NCBI GenBank assembly: GCA_016218725.1
Contig: JACRDB010000088.1
Coordinates: forward strand, 102,372-166,371
Direction: 5' to 3'
From: Deltaproteobacteria bacterium
Lineage (GTDB): Bacteria > Myxococcota_A > Polyangia > Polyangiales > Ga0077539
DNA length: 64,000 nucleotides
The stretch's first letter is position 1. The number at the start of each line of letters is the position of its first letter. The notes below the pieces were generated by a model. That model was not told the DNA's origin. It did not search any database and saw only the letters and a program-made list of their open reading frames with translations. Shown in pieces: positions 41,976-52,361 of this stretch. Both the position numbers and the translations under genes were made by a program.

Positions 41976-44900
41976 ATGACGACTCGGGGATGGATGGCGT
42001 GCCGCTACACACTGCTGATCGCATTGCTCCACGGCTGCGGTGACGGGATGCCGGGAACGCCCTCGGGCGACACCAGCGCCACGGACGCCTTGGTGACGGA
42101 CGCCCCCGCCCTCGACAGCCAGGCAACGGACGCCTCCGCCACGGACGGCCCTGCGACGGACGCCCCCACCACGGACACCCCCACCACGGACACCCCCGCA
42201 ACAGACGCCCCCGCCACGGACGCCCCCGCCACGGACGCCCCCGCCACGGACGGCCCTCTGGCGGACGCCCCCAGGACCGACGCCCCCTCGGCGGACGCCC
42301 CTGCGATGGACGCCCCTGCGATGGACACCCCTGCGGTAGACACCCCCGCGGTGGACACCCCCGCGATGGACACCCCTGCCGACATCGCCATGATGTGCGA
42401 CCCGGGGAGGCTGCTGTGCGACCTGCTGTGCGTCGATCCGGAGACGGAGTTCCTCCACTGCGGGCGCTGCGGAAACCGCTGCAGCGAGGGGCAGGAGTGC
42501 GCCGCGGGCGCCTGTCGCGTCGCATGCCCCGGGGGGGCCTCCCTGTGCGGCGATGTATGCGTCGCTCTGGCCACCGACCCGACGAACTGCGGGCGCTGCG
42601 GCGTGGCGTGCGGCGCGGGCCAGAGCTGCGTCGCCGGGACCTGCACGTGCGCCGCGGGTCAGGCGTCCTGTGGCGGCGCGTGCACCGACCTGTCCTCGGA
42701 CGCGACGAACTGCGGGCGCTGCGGCACCGTGTGCGGCGGGGGCCGGACCTGCTCGGCTGGGGCCTGCGCGTGTGCCCCGGGAGAGGCGCCCTGCGACGGG
42801 CGTTGCGTCTCGCTGTCCTCGGACGCGACGAACTGCGGGCGCTGCGGCGCCGCGTGCGGCGCGGGCCAGGTCTGCGCGGCCGGAGTCTGCGGGTGCCCCA
42901 CCGGGCGCACCGTGTGCGGCACGACCTGCGCGGACGTGACCTCGGACGCGACGAACTGCGGGCGCTGCGGCGCCGTGTGCGGCGTGGGCCAGGTCTGCGC
43001 GGCCGGAGTCTGCGGGTGCCCCACTGGGCGCACCGTGTGCGGCGCGACCTGCGCGGACGTGACCTCGGACGCGGCCCACTGCGGGCGTTGCAGCAGCGCG
43101 TGCCCCTCCGGGCAGTTCTGCGTCGCGGGCGCCTGCCGCGCGACGTGCCCGCCAGGGCGGACCGCCTGCGGCGGGGGCTGCGTCGACACCATGAGCGACC
43201 GGGCGAACTGCGGGGGCTGCGGCATGGTGTGCCCCACGAATCTGGCCTGCGTGATGGGCGCCTGCGCGTGCCCGGAGGGTCAACGGCTCTGCCGCGGCGC
43301 GTGCGTGACGCCGCAGGCTGACGGCGCCCACTGCGCCCTCTGCGGGATGCCCTGCGCGCGCAACTTTACCTGCACGATCCCCTCGACCTGCGGGATGACC
43401 CTCTGCCCGGCGCCCGGCATGCTGTGCGGGACGAGCTGCACGAACGTGCTGGTGGACCGCGCCAACTGTGGCGACTGTGGCATCGCATGCGCCGCCAGCC
43501 AGACGTGCACGAACGGTCGGTGCGCCTGTCGGATGGGGCAGACCCTCTGCGGCGGCGCCTGCATCGAGACGTCCACGGACGTCCGGAACTGCGGCGCCTG
43601 CGGGCGCCTCTGCGCCGGAACCTGCTCGGGCGGGGTGTGCACGGTCACCTGCCCGACCGGGCTCGCCAACTGCGGCGGGACGTGCGTCAACCTCCAGACC
43701 AGCGCGATCCACTGCGGCGCCTGCGGCACCGCGTGCACCGGAGGCCGCAGCTGCGCCGCGGGCGCATGCGTCTGCCCCACGGGCCAGCTCTTCTGCGGCG
43801 GCGCCTGCGTCAACCCGCAGACGAACAGCTCGCACTGCGGCGCCTGCGGCGCTGCGTGCACGGCGGGTCGCAGCTGCGCCGCGGGCGCGTGCGTCTGCCC
43901 GACAGGGCAGCTCTTCTGCGGCGGCGCCTGCGTCAACCCGCAGACGAACAACTCGCACTGCGGCGCCTGCGGCACCGTGTGCGGCGCGGGCCGAAGCTGC
44001 GCCGCGGGCGCGTGCGTCTGCCCGACAGGGCAGCTCTTCTGCGGCGGCGCCTGCGTCAACCCGCAGACGAACAACTCGCACTGCGGCGCCTGCGGCGCTG
44101 CGTGCACGGCGGGTCGCAGCTGCGCCGCGGGCGCGTGCGTCTGCCCGACCGGGCAGCTCTTCTGCGCCGGCGCCTGCGTCAGCCCGCAGACGAACCCCTT
44201 GCACTGTGGCGGCTGCGGCCGCAGGTGCTCCGGAGGGCGCTCCTGCTCCGGGGGCGTGTGCGTCTGCCCACCCGGCCAGGTCCCCTGCGGCTCGATGGCG
44301 GTCTGCACGACCCTGGGGACCCCCACGCACTGCGGCGGCTGCAACACCGGGTGCCCGACGGGTGCCTCGTGCGTCTCGGGTGCGTGCGTCTGCCCGACCG
44401 GTCAGCGCGGCTGCGGCGGCGCCTGCACGGACACGCAGACGAACCCCTCGAACTGCGGCGGCTGCGGCACCCGCTGCGCGACGGGCGCCACATGCACCGC
44501 GGGTGTGTGCGCCTGCCCGACCGGTCAGACCGCCTGCGGCGGTGTGTGCGTCGACCTGCAGACGAGCCTCACGAGCTGCGGCGCCTGCGGTCGCGCGTGC
44601 ACGGGAGACCAGCTGTGCTCCGCGGGCGTGTGCACCTGCCCGGTGACCACCACCTGCGCGGAGGTCTGCACGAACCTGCAGACGAACACCTCGAACTGCG
44701 GCGCCTGCGGCACCCGCTGCGTGACGGGCGCATCGTGCGCCGCGGGCGTGTGCGTCTGCCCTACCGCCCAGACCGCCTGCAGCGGCGGGTGCGCCAACCT
44801 GCAGACGAACACCTCGAACTGCGGCGCCTGCGGCACCCGCTGCGCGGCGGGTGCATCGTGCACCGCGGGCGTGTGCGTCTGTCCGTCTGGACAGTCCATC

Positions 44901-45014
44901 TGCCCTGGTAACGTCTGCGCCGATCTCCGGACGAGCATGACAAACTGCGGCGCCTGCGGCCGCGCCTGCGACAGCCGCCAGCGGTGCTCCGCGGGCGTGT
45001 GCGTCGCCGGGTGA
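41976..45014 (+). CDS. Giant Stig1-like Cys-rich surface lipoprotein
   Basis: A 1012-residue lipoprotein (signal ending 'ALLHGC') with an Asp/Ala/Pro/Thr linker (repeated TDAP-type units, about residues 25-125). The rest consists of 21 consecutive units of about 41 aa with the pattern C-G-G-x-C-V-x(8)-C-G-x-C-G-x(2)-C-x(6)-C-x(4)-C-x-C, like the Stig1-type Cys-rich repeat found in myxobacterial surface proteins. All cysteines are conserved, so each unit should be disulfide-bonded. Units 12-14 are nearly identical at DNA level (123-bp spacing from about 43780 to 44150). The ATG at 41976 has a strong GGGAGGT site. Role unknown; likely adhesion or surface structure. Confidence 0.85.
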   Translation: MTTRGWMACRYTLLIALLHGCGDGMPGTPSGDTSATDALVTDAPALDSQATDASATDGPATDAPTTDTPTTDTPATDAPATDAPATDAPATDGPLADAPRTDAPSADAPAMDAPAMDTPAVDTPAVDTPAMDTPADIAMMCDPGRLLCDLLCVDPETEFLHCGRCGNRCSEGQECAAGACRVACPGGASLCGDVCVALATDPTNCGRCGVACGAGQSCVAGTCTCAAGQASCGGACTDLSSDATNCGRCGTVCGGGRTCSAGACACAPGEAPCDGRCVSLSSDATNCGRCGAACGAGQVCAAGVCGCPTGRTVCGTTCADVTSDATNCGRCGAVCGVGQVCAAGVCGCPTGRTVCGATCADVTSDAAHCGRCSSACPSGQFCVAGACRATCPPGRTACGGGCVDTMSDRANCGGCGMVCPTNLACVMGACACPEGQRLCRGACVTPQADGAHCALCGMPCARNFTCTIPSTCGMTLCPAPGMLCGTSCTNVLVDRANCGDCGIACAASQTCTNGRCACRMGQTLCGGACIETSTDVRNCGACGRLCAGTCSGGVCTVTCPTGLANCGGTCVNLQTSAIHCGACGTACTGGRSCAAGACVCPTGQLFCGGACVNPQTNSSHCGACGAACTAGRSCAAGACVCPTGQLFCGGACVNPQTNNSHCGACGTVCGAGRSCAAGACVCPTGQLFCGGACVNPQTNNSHCGACGAACTAGRSCAAGACVCPTGQLFCAGACVSPQTNPLHCGGCGRRCSGGRSCSGGVCVCPPGQVPCGSMAVCTTLGTPTHCGGCNTGCPTGASCVSGACVCPTGQRGCGGACTDTQTNPSNCGGCGTRCATGATCTAGVCACPTGQTACGGVCVDLQTSLTSCGACGRACTGDQLCSAGVCTCPVTTTCAEVCTNLQTNTSNCGACGTRCVTGASCAAGVCVCPTAQTACSGGCANLQTNTSNCGACGTRCAAGASCTAGVCVCPSGQSICPGNVCADLRTSMTNCGACGRACDSRQRCSAGVCVAG

Positions 45015-45070
45015 CCGCGTCGCGCCACCCACCCACACCGCGGAGGTTCCTCGCTCATGGCGTCCCTTCC

Positions 45071-45240
45071 GGGGATGGTCGCCGCTGGCGCCCGAGGGCG
45101 CCGCCTTCGGGGGTGTCATTCCGTCCCTGCTGGATCGCTGGGCTGCACTCCGCGCCGGGCCGTGCCACCGCGTTCTCTCTCGGAGCGACTCGGGCACGAC
45201 CCTTGTCGATAGTACGTCGGAGCTTGCGGACTTCGTCAAC
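45071..45240. repeat. Intergenic block A, related to block B at 52362-52532
   Basis: About 170 bp with roughly 75% identity to block B and only one single-base indel that I can see. It fills most of the 304-bp gap between two convergent Cys-rich-protein genes (45015-45318). On the minus strand both encode a similar stretch ('PAIQxGRNxxPEGG'), so it may be a decayed coding sequence or a short mobile element. Confidence 0.7.
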
Positions 45241-45318
45241 CTACCTCCGTCGCCCGCAAGGTGCACCACGCGGTCCCGGGGCTCCGCAGAGCCCGCGGGC
45301 GACGACCGACGGGAGCGC

Positions 45319-48300
45319 TCACGGGCTGAAGCGGGTGTCTCGGAGCAGCGACCGCTCGCAGGGCCGCGAGGCCCGCGCGCCGCCCCCGCAGAGCTGGACC
45401 GCCGAAGTGGCCCCCGGCCCCAGCAGGCCGATGGTGGCGCCGGCGGCCGGGTCCGAGGCGCCCATCGGCGAAAGACGGTAGAGCGTATCGATGGTGTGGA
45501 TACCCTCCCGCAGCTGCAGCTCCACCCGCAAGGGCGTCGAGGTGTCGAGCCACGGGTTGAGACCGTTCCAGGTGACGACGAACACGCGCGACGGCGCCGC
45601 GCCGGTGGCGGCGAGGCACACCCTGCCGGGGGACCTGGTGTCGACGCCGAGGGTGTGGGAGGTCCACAGGGCGAAGATCGCGTCGTCCAGGAAGAGCACG
45701 GGGAGCTCCTCGGGCGGGAGCCGCCGCTGGGCCGTGGCCCCGAAGCGCACCCACCCGGACGAGCCCACGGTGAGCACCGAACCCGCGGCGTGCTCGACCC
45801 CAAAGAAGGTGAACGCGAAGGGGAGCAGCGTGGGCAGGCTCGGCAACGACGGACCCATCGTGAGCACCGTCGCCCCCGGGACCGAGCACGCATCGATGAA
45901 GGCCACGGTCGACGGCGCGACGGCGTAGCTCGAGAGGGAGCACACCCCCGAGCGCCCGGTCCCGACGCAGACCGCGCCGTCGACGCAGCGGTCGGCGGAC
46001 GCGCGCGAGGGATCGCAGGCGGCGCCCGCGGGGATCGCCGCCACGCAGCGCCGCTCGGGGAAGGGCGACGCGCTGTCGGGGGCGCACGAGAGGCCCGGGT
46101 CGCAGCGCGGCGCGCCCGCGCGACAGGACCCGTCACGGACGCCGTCGGCGACGCAGCGAGGGCCCCCGTCGGCCGGTCGGCAGCTCGAACCGAGCGCGCA
46201 CGCATCGCGCTCCCCCGATGGGTCGCAGGGGCCCCCGAGCGTGACCGCGGCGCGGCAGCGGAACTGCGGTCCGCACGAGAGCCCCTCGTCGCAGCGCGCG
46301 GACAGGCTGCGGCAGTGGCCCCCGAGGCCTCCGGTCGCGAAGCATCGGTACCCCTCGCCGGCCTCGATGCACTGGGCGCCCGGGCCGCACGCGCGCTCCA
46401 CGGCGCCGCGGTCGCAGGAGGCCCCGAGCGGCAGCGCGGGCCGGCAGACGCCGGGGCCCGCGCACGCGAGGCCCGCGTCGCAGTGAGGCTCTTCGTCGCG
46501 ACATCCCCCGTCGAGGATGCCGTCGACGACGCACCGAGGCCCTCCCGCGGCCGCGCGACAGGACGCGCCCAGGACGCAGACGTCGGTCCTGCGGTCGGGG
46601 TCGCACGCGCTCCCGACGGGGCTCCCCGTCACACAGAAATGGCCCGCGTCGCAGCCAAGGCCCGGGTCGCAGTGAGGTCCCCGCGAGCGACAGCGGCCCC
46701 CGAGGACGCCGTCCGCGACGCAGCGGTCGCCCCGGTCGCCGCGGACGCAGGCCGCTCCGGCGGCGCACGGGCTCGCGGAGGAGGACGGCTCGCACGCGCT
46801 GCCCACGGGCAGACCCTCGACGCACGTCCCCGACGAGCCCTGCACCAGGCCCTCGTCGCACGGGGGCGAGCCGGGTCGGCCCGAGGCCCCGCGCGCGCCG
46901 TGCGGGACGCAGTACGAGGCGTCCGCGCGATAGCGGCACGACGAGCCCGCGGCGCAGACTCCGAGGCGTCCCGTGGGGTCGCACTTCGACCCCTGGACGA
47001 GGCCCGGGACGCAGCGGTTCGTGCTGTCGCAGCGGAGCCCCGGCGCGCACACCGCCGCGTCGTGGGCGCACGCGCCCCCGCGGGTCCCGTCGGGGACGCA
47101 CCGGCTCTCTCCGCGGTCGGTGACGCAGGAGGCTCCGGCGCCGCAGCCGTCGCGCTCGCGCCTGGGGTCGCAGCGCGCGCCCGCCGCGACCTCGGGGACG
47201 CAGGTGAAGTTCGCCCCGCAGTCGAGCCCGTCGCGGCAGCGACCGCAGGTGGACGAGGTCGGGCAGAAGGACGAGAGCTCACACCGGACCCCGAGGGTCC
47301 CCCAGGGCGCGCACCGCGAGACGCCCGACGCCGTCACGCACGTCGAAGACCGAGGGCACACCCCCGCGACGCCCATCGGGTCGCACAGACCGCCGAGCGC
47401 TACGCTCGGGCGACAGTAGCCCCCGTCACACTGCAGGCCCCCGTCGCACGCGGGCGCGGCGGCGCGGCACCAGCGACCGTTCGCCCCGTCGACGAGGCAG
47501 CGCGCGCCCGAGCCGTCGTCGGCGCAGTGCGACCCCGGCGCGCACACGTCGTCCAGCACCCGCGGGTCGCAGCGCCCTCCATGCGGGACCGTAGGGACGC
47601 ACAGCCGCGCGTGGCCGCACGACAGTCCGGCGTCGCAAGGGTCCTCCGTGGTCCGACACGGCGCCCCGGCGACGCCCGCGAGCACGCAGCGGGCCTCGCC
47701 CCGGGCGCTCGCGCACACGGCGCCCACGGCGCAGAGGTCGCTGGGTCTCCGCGAGCCGCTGCCGTCGCACCGCTCGCCGACGGCCACCTCGGGGATGCAC
47801 CGATCCGCGGCGCACCGTAGGCGGGCGTCGCACGCCGGGCTGGTCCGCCGACAGGGCGCGTCGCGCCCGCCGAGCGGCGTGCAGCGGGGCGCCGGACCGA
47901 GCGGGCAATGGCCCTCGGCGCAGCGGCTCCGGTCCTGCGAGGGGTCGCACGCGGCCCCCAGCGGGAGCGCCGGGACACACACCGAGTAGCTGCACGCCAG
48001 CCCCGCGTCGCAGGAGGAGTCCGCGCCGGTGCACGCTCCGCCGAGAGCGCCTGGCCGGAGGCAGCGCGAGGATCCCTCGAAGCTCGAGCAGTCGGTGCCC
48101 GCCGCGCAGAGGTTCGCGCGGAGCCCGCGGTCGCACGCCGCCCCGGCTGGGATCACCGGGACGCAGGTGTCGTCGAAGGAGCAGGCCGCGACGCCGTCGC
48201 AGCGCGGCGCGGCCGCCCGGCACCTCGCGCCGACGGCGCCGCGGCGCTCGCAGCGCGCGGTGGTACCCAGGGCGCGGCAGTAGCCCTGGTCTGAACAGAC

Positions 48301-49155
48301 GCTACGGACGCCCCGAGGGTCGCAGGACTCCCCCTCCCCGAGGGGCGCGACGCAACGAAAGTCCGACAGCTCGTCGGTCGCGGGCCTGCAGCTCGTCCCC
48401 TCGGCACAACCTGCGCCCCGAGGGTCGTCGGCGCCGACGCCGCCGGGGTCGCAGGCGCTGCCCGCGCGCCCTTCGGCGGTCTCGGTCAAGGTCAAGCGAA
48501 AGGTCCCCGTGGGCGGGGTGCCGAGGCTCGGGGCGTAGGTGCCGACGAAGAGGTACACCGTCGCGCCGGCCTCGATCGTCTCGGTCGAGAAGTACGAGTG
48601 GAACCGCGCGGAGACGGGCCTCTCCCTGCGTTCGTAGGCGACCCCGACGTCGTCGTTGCACCCCAGGGTCGGGGCGCCCGTGGCGCACCCGCGCTGCGCC
48701 CACACCACCGTGTCGAAGTCCGCGGTGGTCTCCGCGTGGTAGGTGCTCACCACGAGCCGAGCGCGCGCGCGGACCGTGTAGCGGAAGCCCACCACGGACG
48801 CGGGCCTGCCTCCGCACGGGGCGAGGGCGGGCGAGACGACGGGCGCCGCAGCGTTCGAGCCGACGAAGCTCGTCACGTCGCCGCTGCGCGCGCCGCGGAG
48901 GTCGAGGTCGATGAGCTCCAGCGCCTCGCAAGAGGCCTCGGCGCGCTCCGCCCCGTCGGCGTCGCCCTGCGCGCCGGGCGCGTCCCCGGGGGGCGCGTCC
49001 GCGGGAGCGGCGCGGCCCGCGGAGGCGTCAGGCACTGCCTCGGGCTGCGGCATGGAGGGATCGACCGAGCATGCAACGACGGTCGAGAGCAGCGCGAGCG
49101 CCCGAGGCGCGCGGCGCCGCCGCGGACCCTCGCGGAGCGCAAAGAGGGTGGACAT
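45319..49155 (-). CDS. Giant Cys-rich repeat lipoprotein with terminal beta domain
   Basis: A 1278-residue lipoprotein (signal with 'LLSTVVAC', then an Asp/Ala/Pro linker). An N-terminal beta domain ('VVSTYHAETTADFDTVVWAQRGC', 'FHSYFSTETIEAGATVYLFVGTY') resembles PPC-type C-terminal or carbohydrate-binding domains. Then come about 12.5 units of about 65 aa, pattern CD-P-x(6)-C-A-x-G-x(2)-C-x(8)-R-C-V-x(2)-G-x(2)-G-x(2)-C-x(6)-C-D-x-G-L-x-C-x(5)-C-V-P, different from the Stig1-like units. The last ~200 residues form another beta domain ('PFAFTFFGVEHAAGSVLTVG', 'WTSHTLGVDTRSPG'). Probably a surface protein; no catalytic motif is seen. The start at 49155 gives the lipoprotein signal. Confidence 0.8.
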   Translation of the reverse strand: MSTLFALREGPRRRRAPRALALLSTVVACSVDPSMPQPEAVPDASAGRAAPADAPPGDAPGAQGDADGAERAEASCEALELIDLDLRGARSGDVTSFVGSNAAAPVVSPALAPCGGRPASVVGFRYTVRARARLVVSTYHAETTADFDTVVWAQRGCATGAPTLGCNDDVGVAYERRERPVSARFHSYFSTETIEAGATVYLFVGTYAPSLGTPPTGTFRLTLTETAEGRAGSACDPGGVGADDPRGAGCAEGTSCRPATDELSDFRCVAPLGEGESCDPRGVRSVCSDQGYCRALGTTARCERRGAVGARCRAAAPRCDGVAACSFDDTCVPVIPAGAACDRGLRANLCAAGTDCSSFEGSSRCLRPGALGGACTGADSSCDAGLACSYSVCVPALPLGAACDPSQDRSRCAEGHCPLGPAPRCTPLGGRDAPCRRTSPACDARLRCAADRCIPEVAVGERCDGSGSRRPSDLCAVGAVCASARGEARCVLAGVAGAPCRTTEDPCDAGLSCGHARLCVPTVPHGGRCDPRVLDDVCAPGSHCADDGSGARCLVDGANGRWCRAAAPACDGGLQCDGGYCRPSVALGGLCDPMGVAGVCPRSSTCVTASGVSRCAPWGTLGVRCELSSFCPTSSTCGRCRDGLDCGANFTCVPEVAAGARCDPRRERDGCGAGASCVTDRGESRCVPDGTRGGACAHDAAVCAPGLRCDSTNRCVPGLVQGSKCDPTGRLGVCAAGSSCRYRADASYCVPHGARGASGRPGSPPCDEGLVQGSSGTCVEGLPVGSACEPSSSASPCAAGAACVRGDRGDRCVADGVLGGRCRSRGPHCDPGLGCDAGHFCVTGSPVGSACDPDRRTDVCVLGASCRAAAGGPRCVVDGILDGGCRDEEPHCDAGLACAGPGVCRPALPLGASCDRGAVERACGPGAQCIEAGEGYRCFATGGLGGHCRSLSARCDEGLSCGPQFRCRAAVTLGGPCDPSGERDACALGSSCRPADGGPRCVADGVRDGSCRAGAPRCDPGLSCAPDSASPFPERRCVAAIPAGAACDPSRASADRCVDGAVCVGTGRSGVCSLSSYAVAPSTVAFIDACSVPGATVLTMGPSLPSLPTLLPFAFTFFGVEHAAGSVLTVGSSGWVRFGATAQRRLPPEELPVLFLDDAIFALWTSHTLGVDTRSPGRVCLAATGAAPSRVFVVTWNGLNPWLDTSTPLRVELQLREGIHTIDTLYRLSPMGASDPAAGATIGLLGPGATSAVQLCGGGARASRPCERSLLRDTRFSP

Positions 49156-49312
49156 CACCGGCTCCGTGGCCGACCCCTCGGGGATCCGTCGGACAATCGT
49201 CGCCGTGCCGCTCGGGGACCTCCTCCCAGCGCGCGGCGAGGTAGTGGGGAGGACCGGCGGGTGAGGGGGATGGTCGTGCCCACGAGCTGTCCAACGAGTT
49301 GCTGCCATGGGT

Positions 49313-49330
49313 CCTGAAATGGCCTGAAAT
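49313..49330 (-). promoter_or_regulatory. Direct repeat upstream of the giant lipoprotein gene
   Basis: CCTGAAAT occurs twice with 10-bp spacing (read ATTTCAGG on the coding strand), about 160 bp before the start at 49155. A site for a regulator on one face of the DNA is possible. The remainder of 49156-49546 shows no gene. Confidence 0.3.
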
Positions 49331-49375
49331 CAAGGGGAACGCGAGAGTGGAGCTTGCCCCGCGCGCCCCCACCCC

Positions 49376-49405
49376 GTCCCGCCCCGCGGGATCGCAGGGC
49401 GGGAC
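49376..49405 (-). terminator. Strong hairpin behind the beta-helix gene
   Basis: GTCCCGCCC pairs with GGGCGGGAC (9 bp, 12-base loop), 140 bp after the stop of the beta-helix lipoprotein gene on the minus strand. No T-run follows. Confidence 0.35.
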
Positions 49406-49546
49406 AGGGTGGGGGGGCGCGCGATAGCTTCCCGTTCGCCTGGACTGCACACACATCTCCCACAGTAGTGATAGAGATCAATGCTTCGGGGCCGGCAAGA
49501 ACGACCTGGCCTCTGGACCCTCCGAAGTAGGCGTGAGGAGACTCTG

Positions 49547-52252
49547 CTACGGTGATCTGGCGCAACCGGGGGTCGGGCGGTCTGGGTCAATCATGGGCAA
49601 GGAGAAGGACTCATTTGTCAACGAAAAGTCCGTCACCAATGTTCGTGTCGGAACATCCAACAACGTAATGTCGTTCAGCATCGGCGAGGATGTGACGGCA
49701 GACCCGCTCACGACAACGTATTGCCTGAAGCGGGAGACGATCCCAGCGCTCCACGACAGCGAACCGCCGAAGGCACCTGCGGCGACCTCCCCTCCGAGCA
49801 GCAGGGCCCGCGTGAGGTTCAGGGCGGAAGCGGCGCCAACAAAAAGTCCGTAGGCGCGGAGCGGGCCCATGGCCTGGTCTCCCGTGCAGGGGTCGTACTG
49901 AATCGGGCCTCCGGAGATCCCCTCAAGAAACACATCCTGGGCGCTCAAGGAAGATCCAAAACGAGTCCCCGTGTTGACGTCCGGCGCCGCAGCGAGGCCC
50001 GCGCCGCGAACCTGGTTGATGGAGACGCGGCGGAGCTCAACAGCGCCTCCCCCGCTGGCGGAGATGCCAAAGCCACTTCGCATGCTCAAGGGGCTGTGGT
50101 CCATGACCAGAAGATCCTCTCCGTCCATGGTGGCGCCGGGGCCTACGGCGACGATGCCGCCCTCCTGATTGCGCTCGGTGAGCACACGACGCGCAGACAC
50201 ATGCCCGCCGAAGGAGGCCACGAGAGCAAAGCCAAACGCGCCGTTCGACTCCTGAGGCAGGGTGTCGCTGACCACGCAATCGAACAACCGGAGCACGCCC
50301 CCGTCGAAGGCGACGGCACCAAGGCTGTGGTTCTCACGGACCACGGTGCGCCGGGCGACGAGCACCCCCCCCCCAGACGCCTCGAGGCCGTTGCCGCTGC
50401 GTCCCTCGCTCGCTCGTGGGAGAGTGCGTTCCACCACGCAGTCGGCCAAATCGACCAGTGACGGCAACGCTGAATCGGGGGTCGCCATGGAAAACGCGCC
50501 GACGCTCCGATTCGCCCGGACCAGGGTGTGCCGGGCGTAGATGACACCGGACCGGGAGGCGCGTAGCCCATCCCCCAACGCCTGATCGCGCTGCCTCGGT
50601 TGGGTCTCCCGTACGACGCTCCCAAGGAGCTCGACCCGCGACGGGACGCCCCCGCTGCTAGTGGCATCGGACAAGACACCGAGCGCTCGACTGCCGAGGA
50701 TGAGCGTGTGCTGCAAGGTGGCGACGCCTCCCTCCGAAGCCCAGACCCCGTAGCCCCCTTCGAGATCCGACTGCTGGGGCCGTGTGTCCTGAACCACACA
50801 GTCCGTCAGTTCGACGCGCGAGGCAGCGCCCGCGGCGCCCGACCTCCACGCCTGGACCCCGGCCAGGTGGTTCGCCTGAACCAGGGTACGCAAGGCCGTC
50901 AGCGCGCCGCCCCCTGAAGCGGCGAGCCCGACGCCAGCCCGGGAATCGGACCGCGAGAGGGTGCCTCGCACGACGCAATCCACCAGCTCCACCCGCGACG
51001 GCTCGCCAGTGCCGCTGGTACCGGAGGCCAGGACGCCCGCCGCTCGATTTGCGAGCAGCAGGGTGCGCTCGGCTCTCAAGAGTCCCCCCCTCCCCGCGAC
51101 CGCACCGTACCCTGTTGCTCCATCGCTTGTGGAGCGCGTGTCGCGCACCACACAGTCCGTCAGCTCTACGCGAGACGGGACTCCGGCCGTCGTCGCGTCT
51201 CCGGCGTAGACACCGTAACCGTGATTCGCCTGAAACAGTGTACGTCGGGCGACGATCACGGCCCCGTCGCTGGCCAGAACACCGGAGCTGGGAAAGGAAT
51301 TTGACGATGCGGGGATCGAGCCCTGGACGACACAATCACGCAACTCCAGGCGCGTGCCAGGACCCTGCGCCCGCGCACCGGCTCCGACGCCCCCTGTCAC
51401 GAGGACGTCTTGAAGCACTGCCAACGCTCCACCCCCGATCGCGACGCCGAGCGAGGAAGCCCGGACCGCAACCCCTCGCAGCTCGACCTCGGTGGTCGGC
51501 CCCTGGACAAGCACCACGGGCGCCGACGGAGTACTGCCCGAGAGAGCCACCCGAGACCGGCAGCCGACAAGATGAACATGTCCTCGGGGCGTGAGGTCTT
51601 CCCGATAGATCCCGGCGCCGATCCGAATCCACCGCTCCGTGGCCCCGGCGACCTGGAGCGCCTGAGTGATTGTCGCAAACGGCGCCTCTGGCGTCCCTGT
51701 GGACGGCGAGGAGGTCGAGCCCTGCCGCACATGGAGCACCGACGCACCTGGCGGAAGCGTCCCGAGCTCTGGATATTCCTGCTCGGCGGTGCAGTTATCT
51801 CGAAAGACGGGCTCGCAGGTGCCGTCTTCCAAGCGCCTCCAGGGCACAGGACACGAAGGAATCCCCGCCTCAGGCACCCAGTCTGCCGCAGGCACGTCTA
51901 CGCCCGCCTCCATCGACAGCTCTGGCAACGGTGCGGACCAGCCCCCGCCGATGCCCCCATCGGGCAACCAGTAGAACGTAGTGCCCACCCCGCCGTCGCC
52001 GTCACCGATCGGGTGAGGGTGCGTCAGGTCCATGCCCTTGCACGCTCCGGGCGCGGCGCCTCCGCCGGGACGGCAGAGCAGCACGGCGGGTCCGCAGCCT
52101 CCGAGCGCGTGCTCCACCCACTGCGCAGGGCACGGCCAGCGGGGACCTCGCGATGGAGGCCCGGCGGGCTCCTCATTGCATCCCCCGAAGCCCACAAGGA
52201 GCACCAGGAGCGCCAGGACGATCCCGACGCGCGACGCTCCAGAGCTCCGCAC
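49547..52252 (-). CDS. Large parallel-beta-helix lipoprotein
   Basis: A 901-residue surface protein with a lipoprotein signal ('LVLLVGFGGC', Cys about 25). An early Cys-containing region leads to a right-handed beta-helix (DUF1565/pectate-lyase-like), starting at 'VRQGSTSSPSTGTPEAPFATITQALQVAG'. From about residue 270 there are seven or eight repeats of roughly 65-70 aa with the core 'SRVELTDCVVRDT', 'GGxLxAxRTLLxANRxxGV' and a Gly/Ser/Thr turn. Each repeat carries one Cys in 'DCVV'. No active-site pattern is visible. The GTG at 52252 is the start that gives a signal peptide; the frame is open further upstream through block B, which I consider non-coding there. Role unknown. Confidence 0.75.
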   Translation of the reverse strand: MRSSGASRVGIVLALLVLLVGFGGCNEEPAGPPSRGPRWPCPAQWVEHALGGCGPAVLLCRPGGGAAPGACKGMDLTHPHPIGDGDGGVGTTFYWLPDGGIGGGWSAPLPELSMEAGVDVPAADWVPEAGIPSCPVPWRRLEDGTCEPVFRDNCTAEQEYPELGTLPPGASVLHVRQGSTSSPSTGTPEAPFATITQALQVAGATERWIRIGAGIYREDLTPRGHVHLVGCRSRVALSGSTPSAPVVLVQGPTTEVELRGVAVRASSLGVAIGGGALAVLQDVLVTGGVGAGARAQGPGTRLELRDCVVQGSIPASSNSFPSSGVLASDGAVIVARRTLFQANHGYGVYAGDATTAGVPSRVELTDCVVRDTRSTSDGATGYGAVAGRGGLLRAERTLLLANRAAGVLASGTSGTGEPSRVELVDCVVRGTLSRSDSRAGVGLAASGGGALTALRTLVQANHLAGVQAWRSGAAGAASRVELTDCVVQDTRPQQSDLEGGYGVWASEGGVATLQHTLILGSRALGVLSDATSSGGVPSRVELLGSVVRETQPRQRDQALGDGLRASRSGVIYARHTLVRANRSVGAFSMATPDSALPSLVDLADCVVERTLPRASEGRSGNGLEASGGGVLVARRTVVRENHSLGAVAFDGGVLRLFDCVVSDTLPQESNGAFGFALVASFGGHVSARRVLTERNQEGGIVAVGPGATMDGEDLLVMDHSPLSMRSGFGISASGGGAVELRRVSINQVRGAGLAAAPDVNTGTRFGSSLSAQDVFLEGISGGPIQYDPCTGDQAMGPLRAYGLFVGAASALNLTRALLLGGEVAAGAFGGSLSWSAGIVSRFRQYVVVSGSAVTSSPMLNDITLLDVPTRTLVTDFSLTNESFSLPMIDPDRPTPGCARSP

Positions 52253-52361
52253 CGGCTCAGGCCTTAGCCACGCAGGAGCGAGCGCACGACCAACCCTCCA
52301 TGGCACATTGGTGCACGGTGTCGGGGTCGCGGGCAGATCCCCCCCGCACGAAATACTGCGA

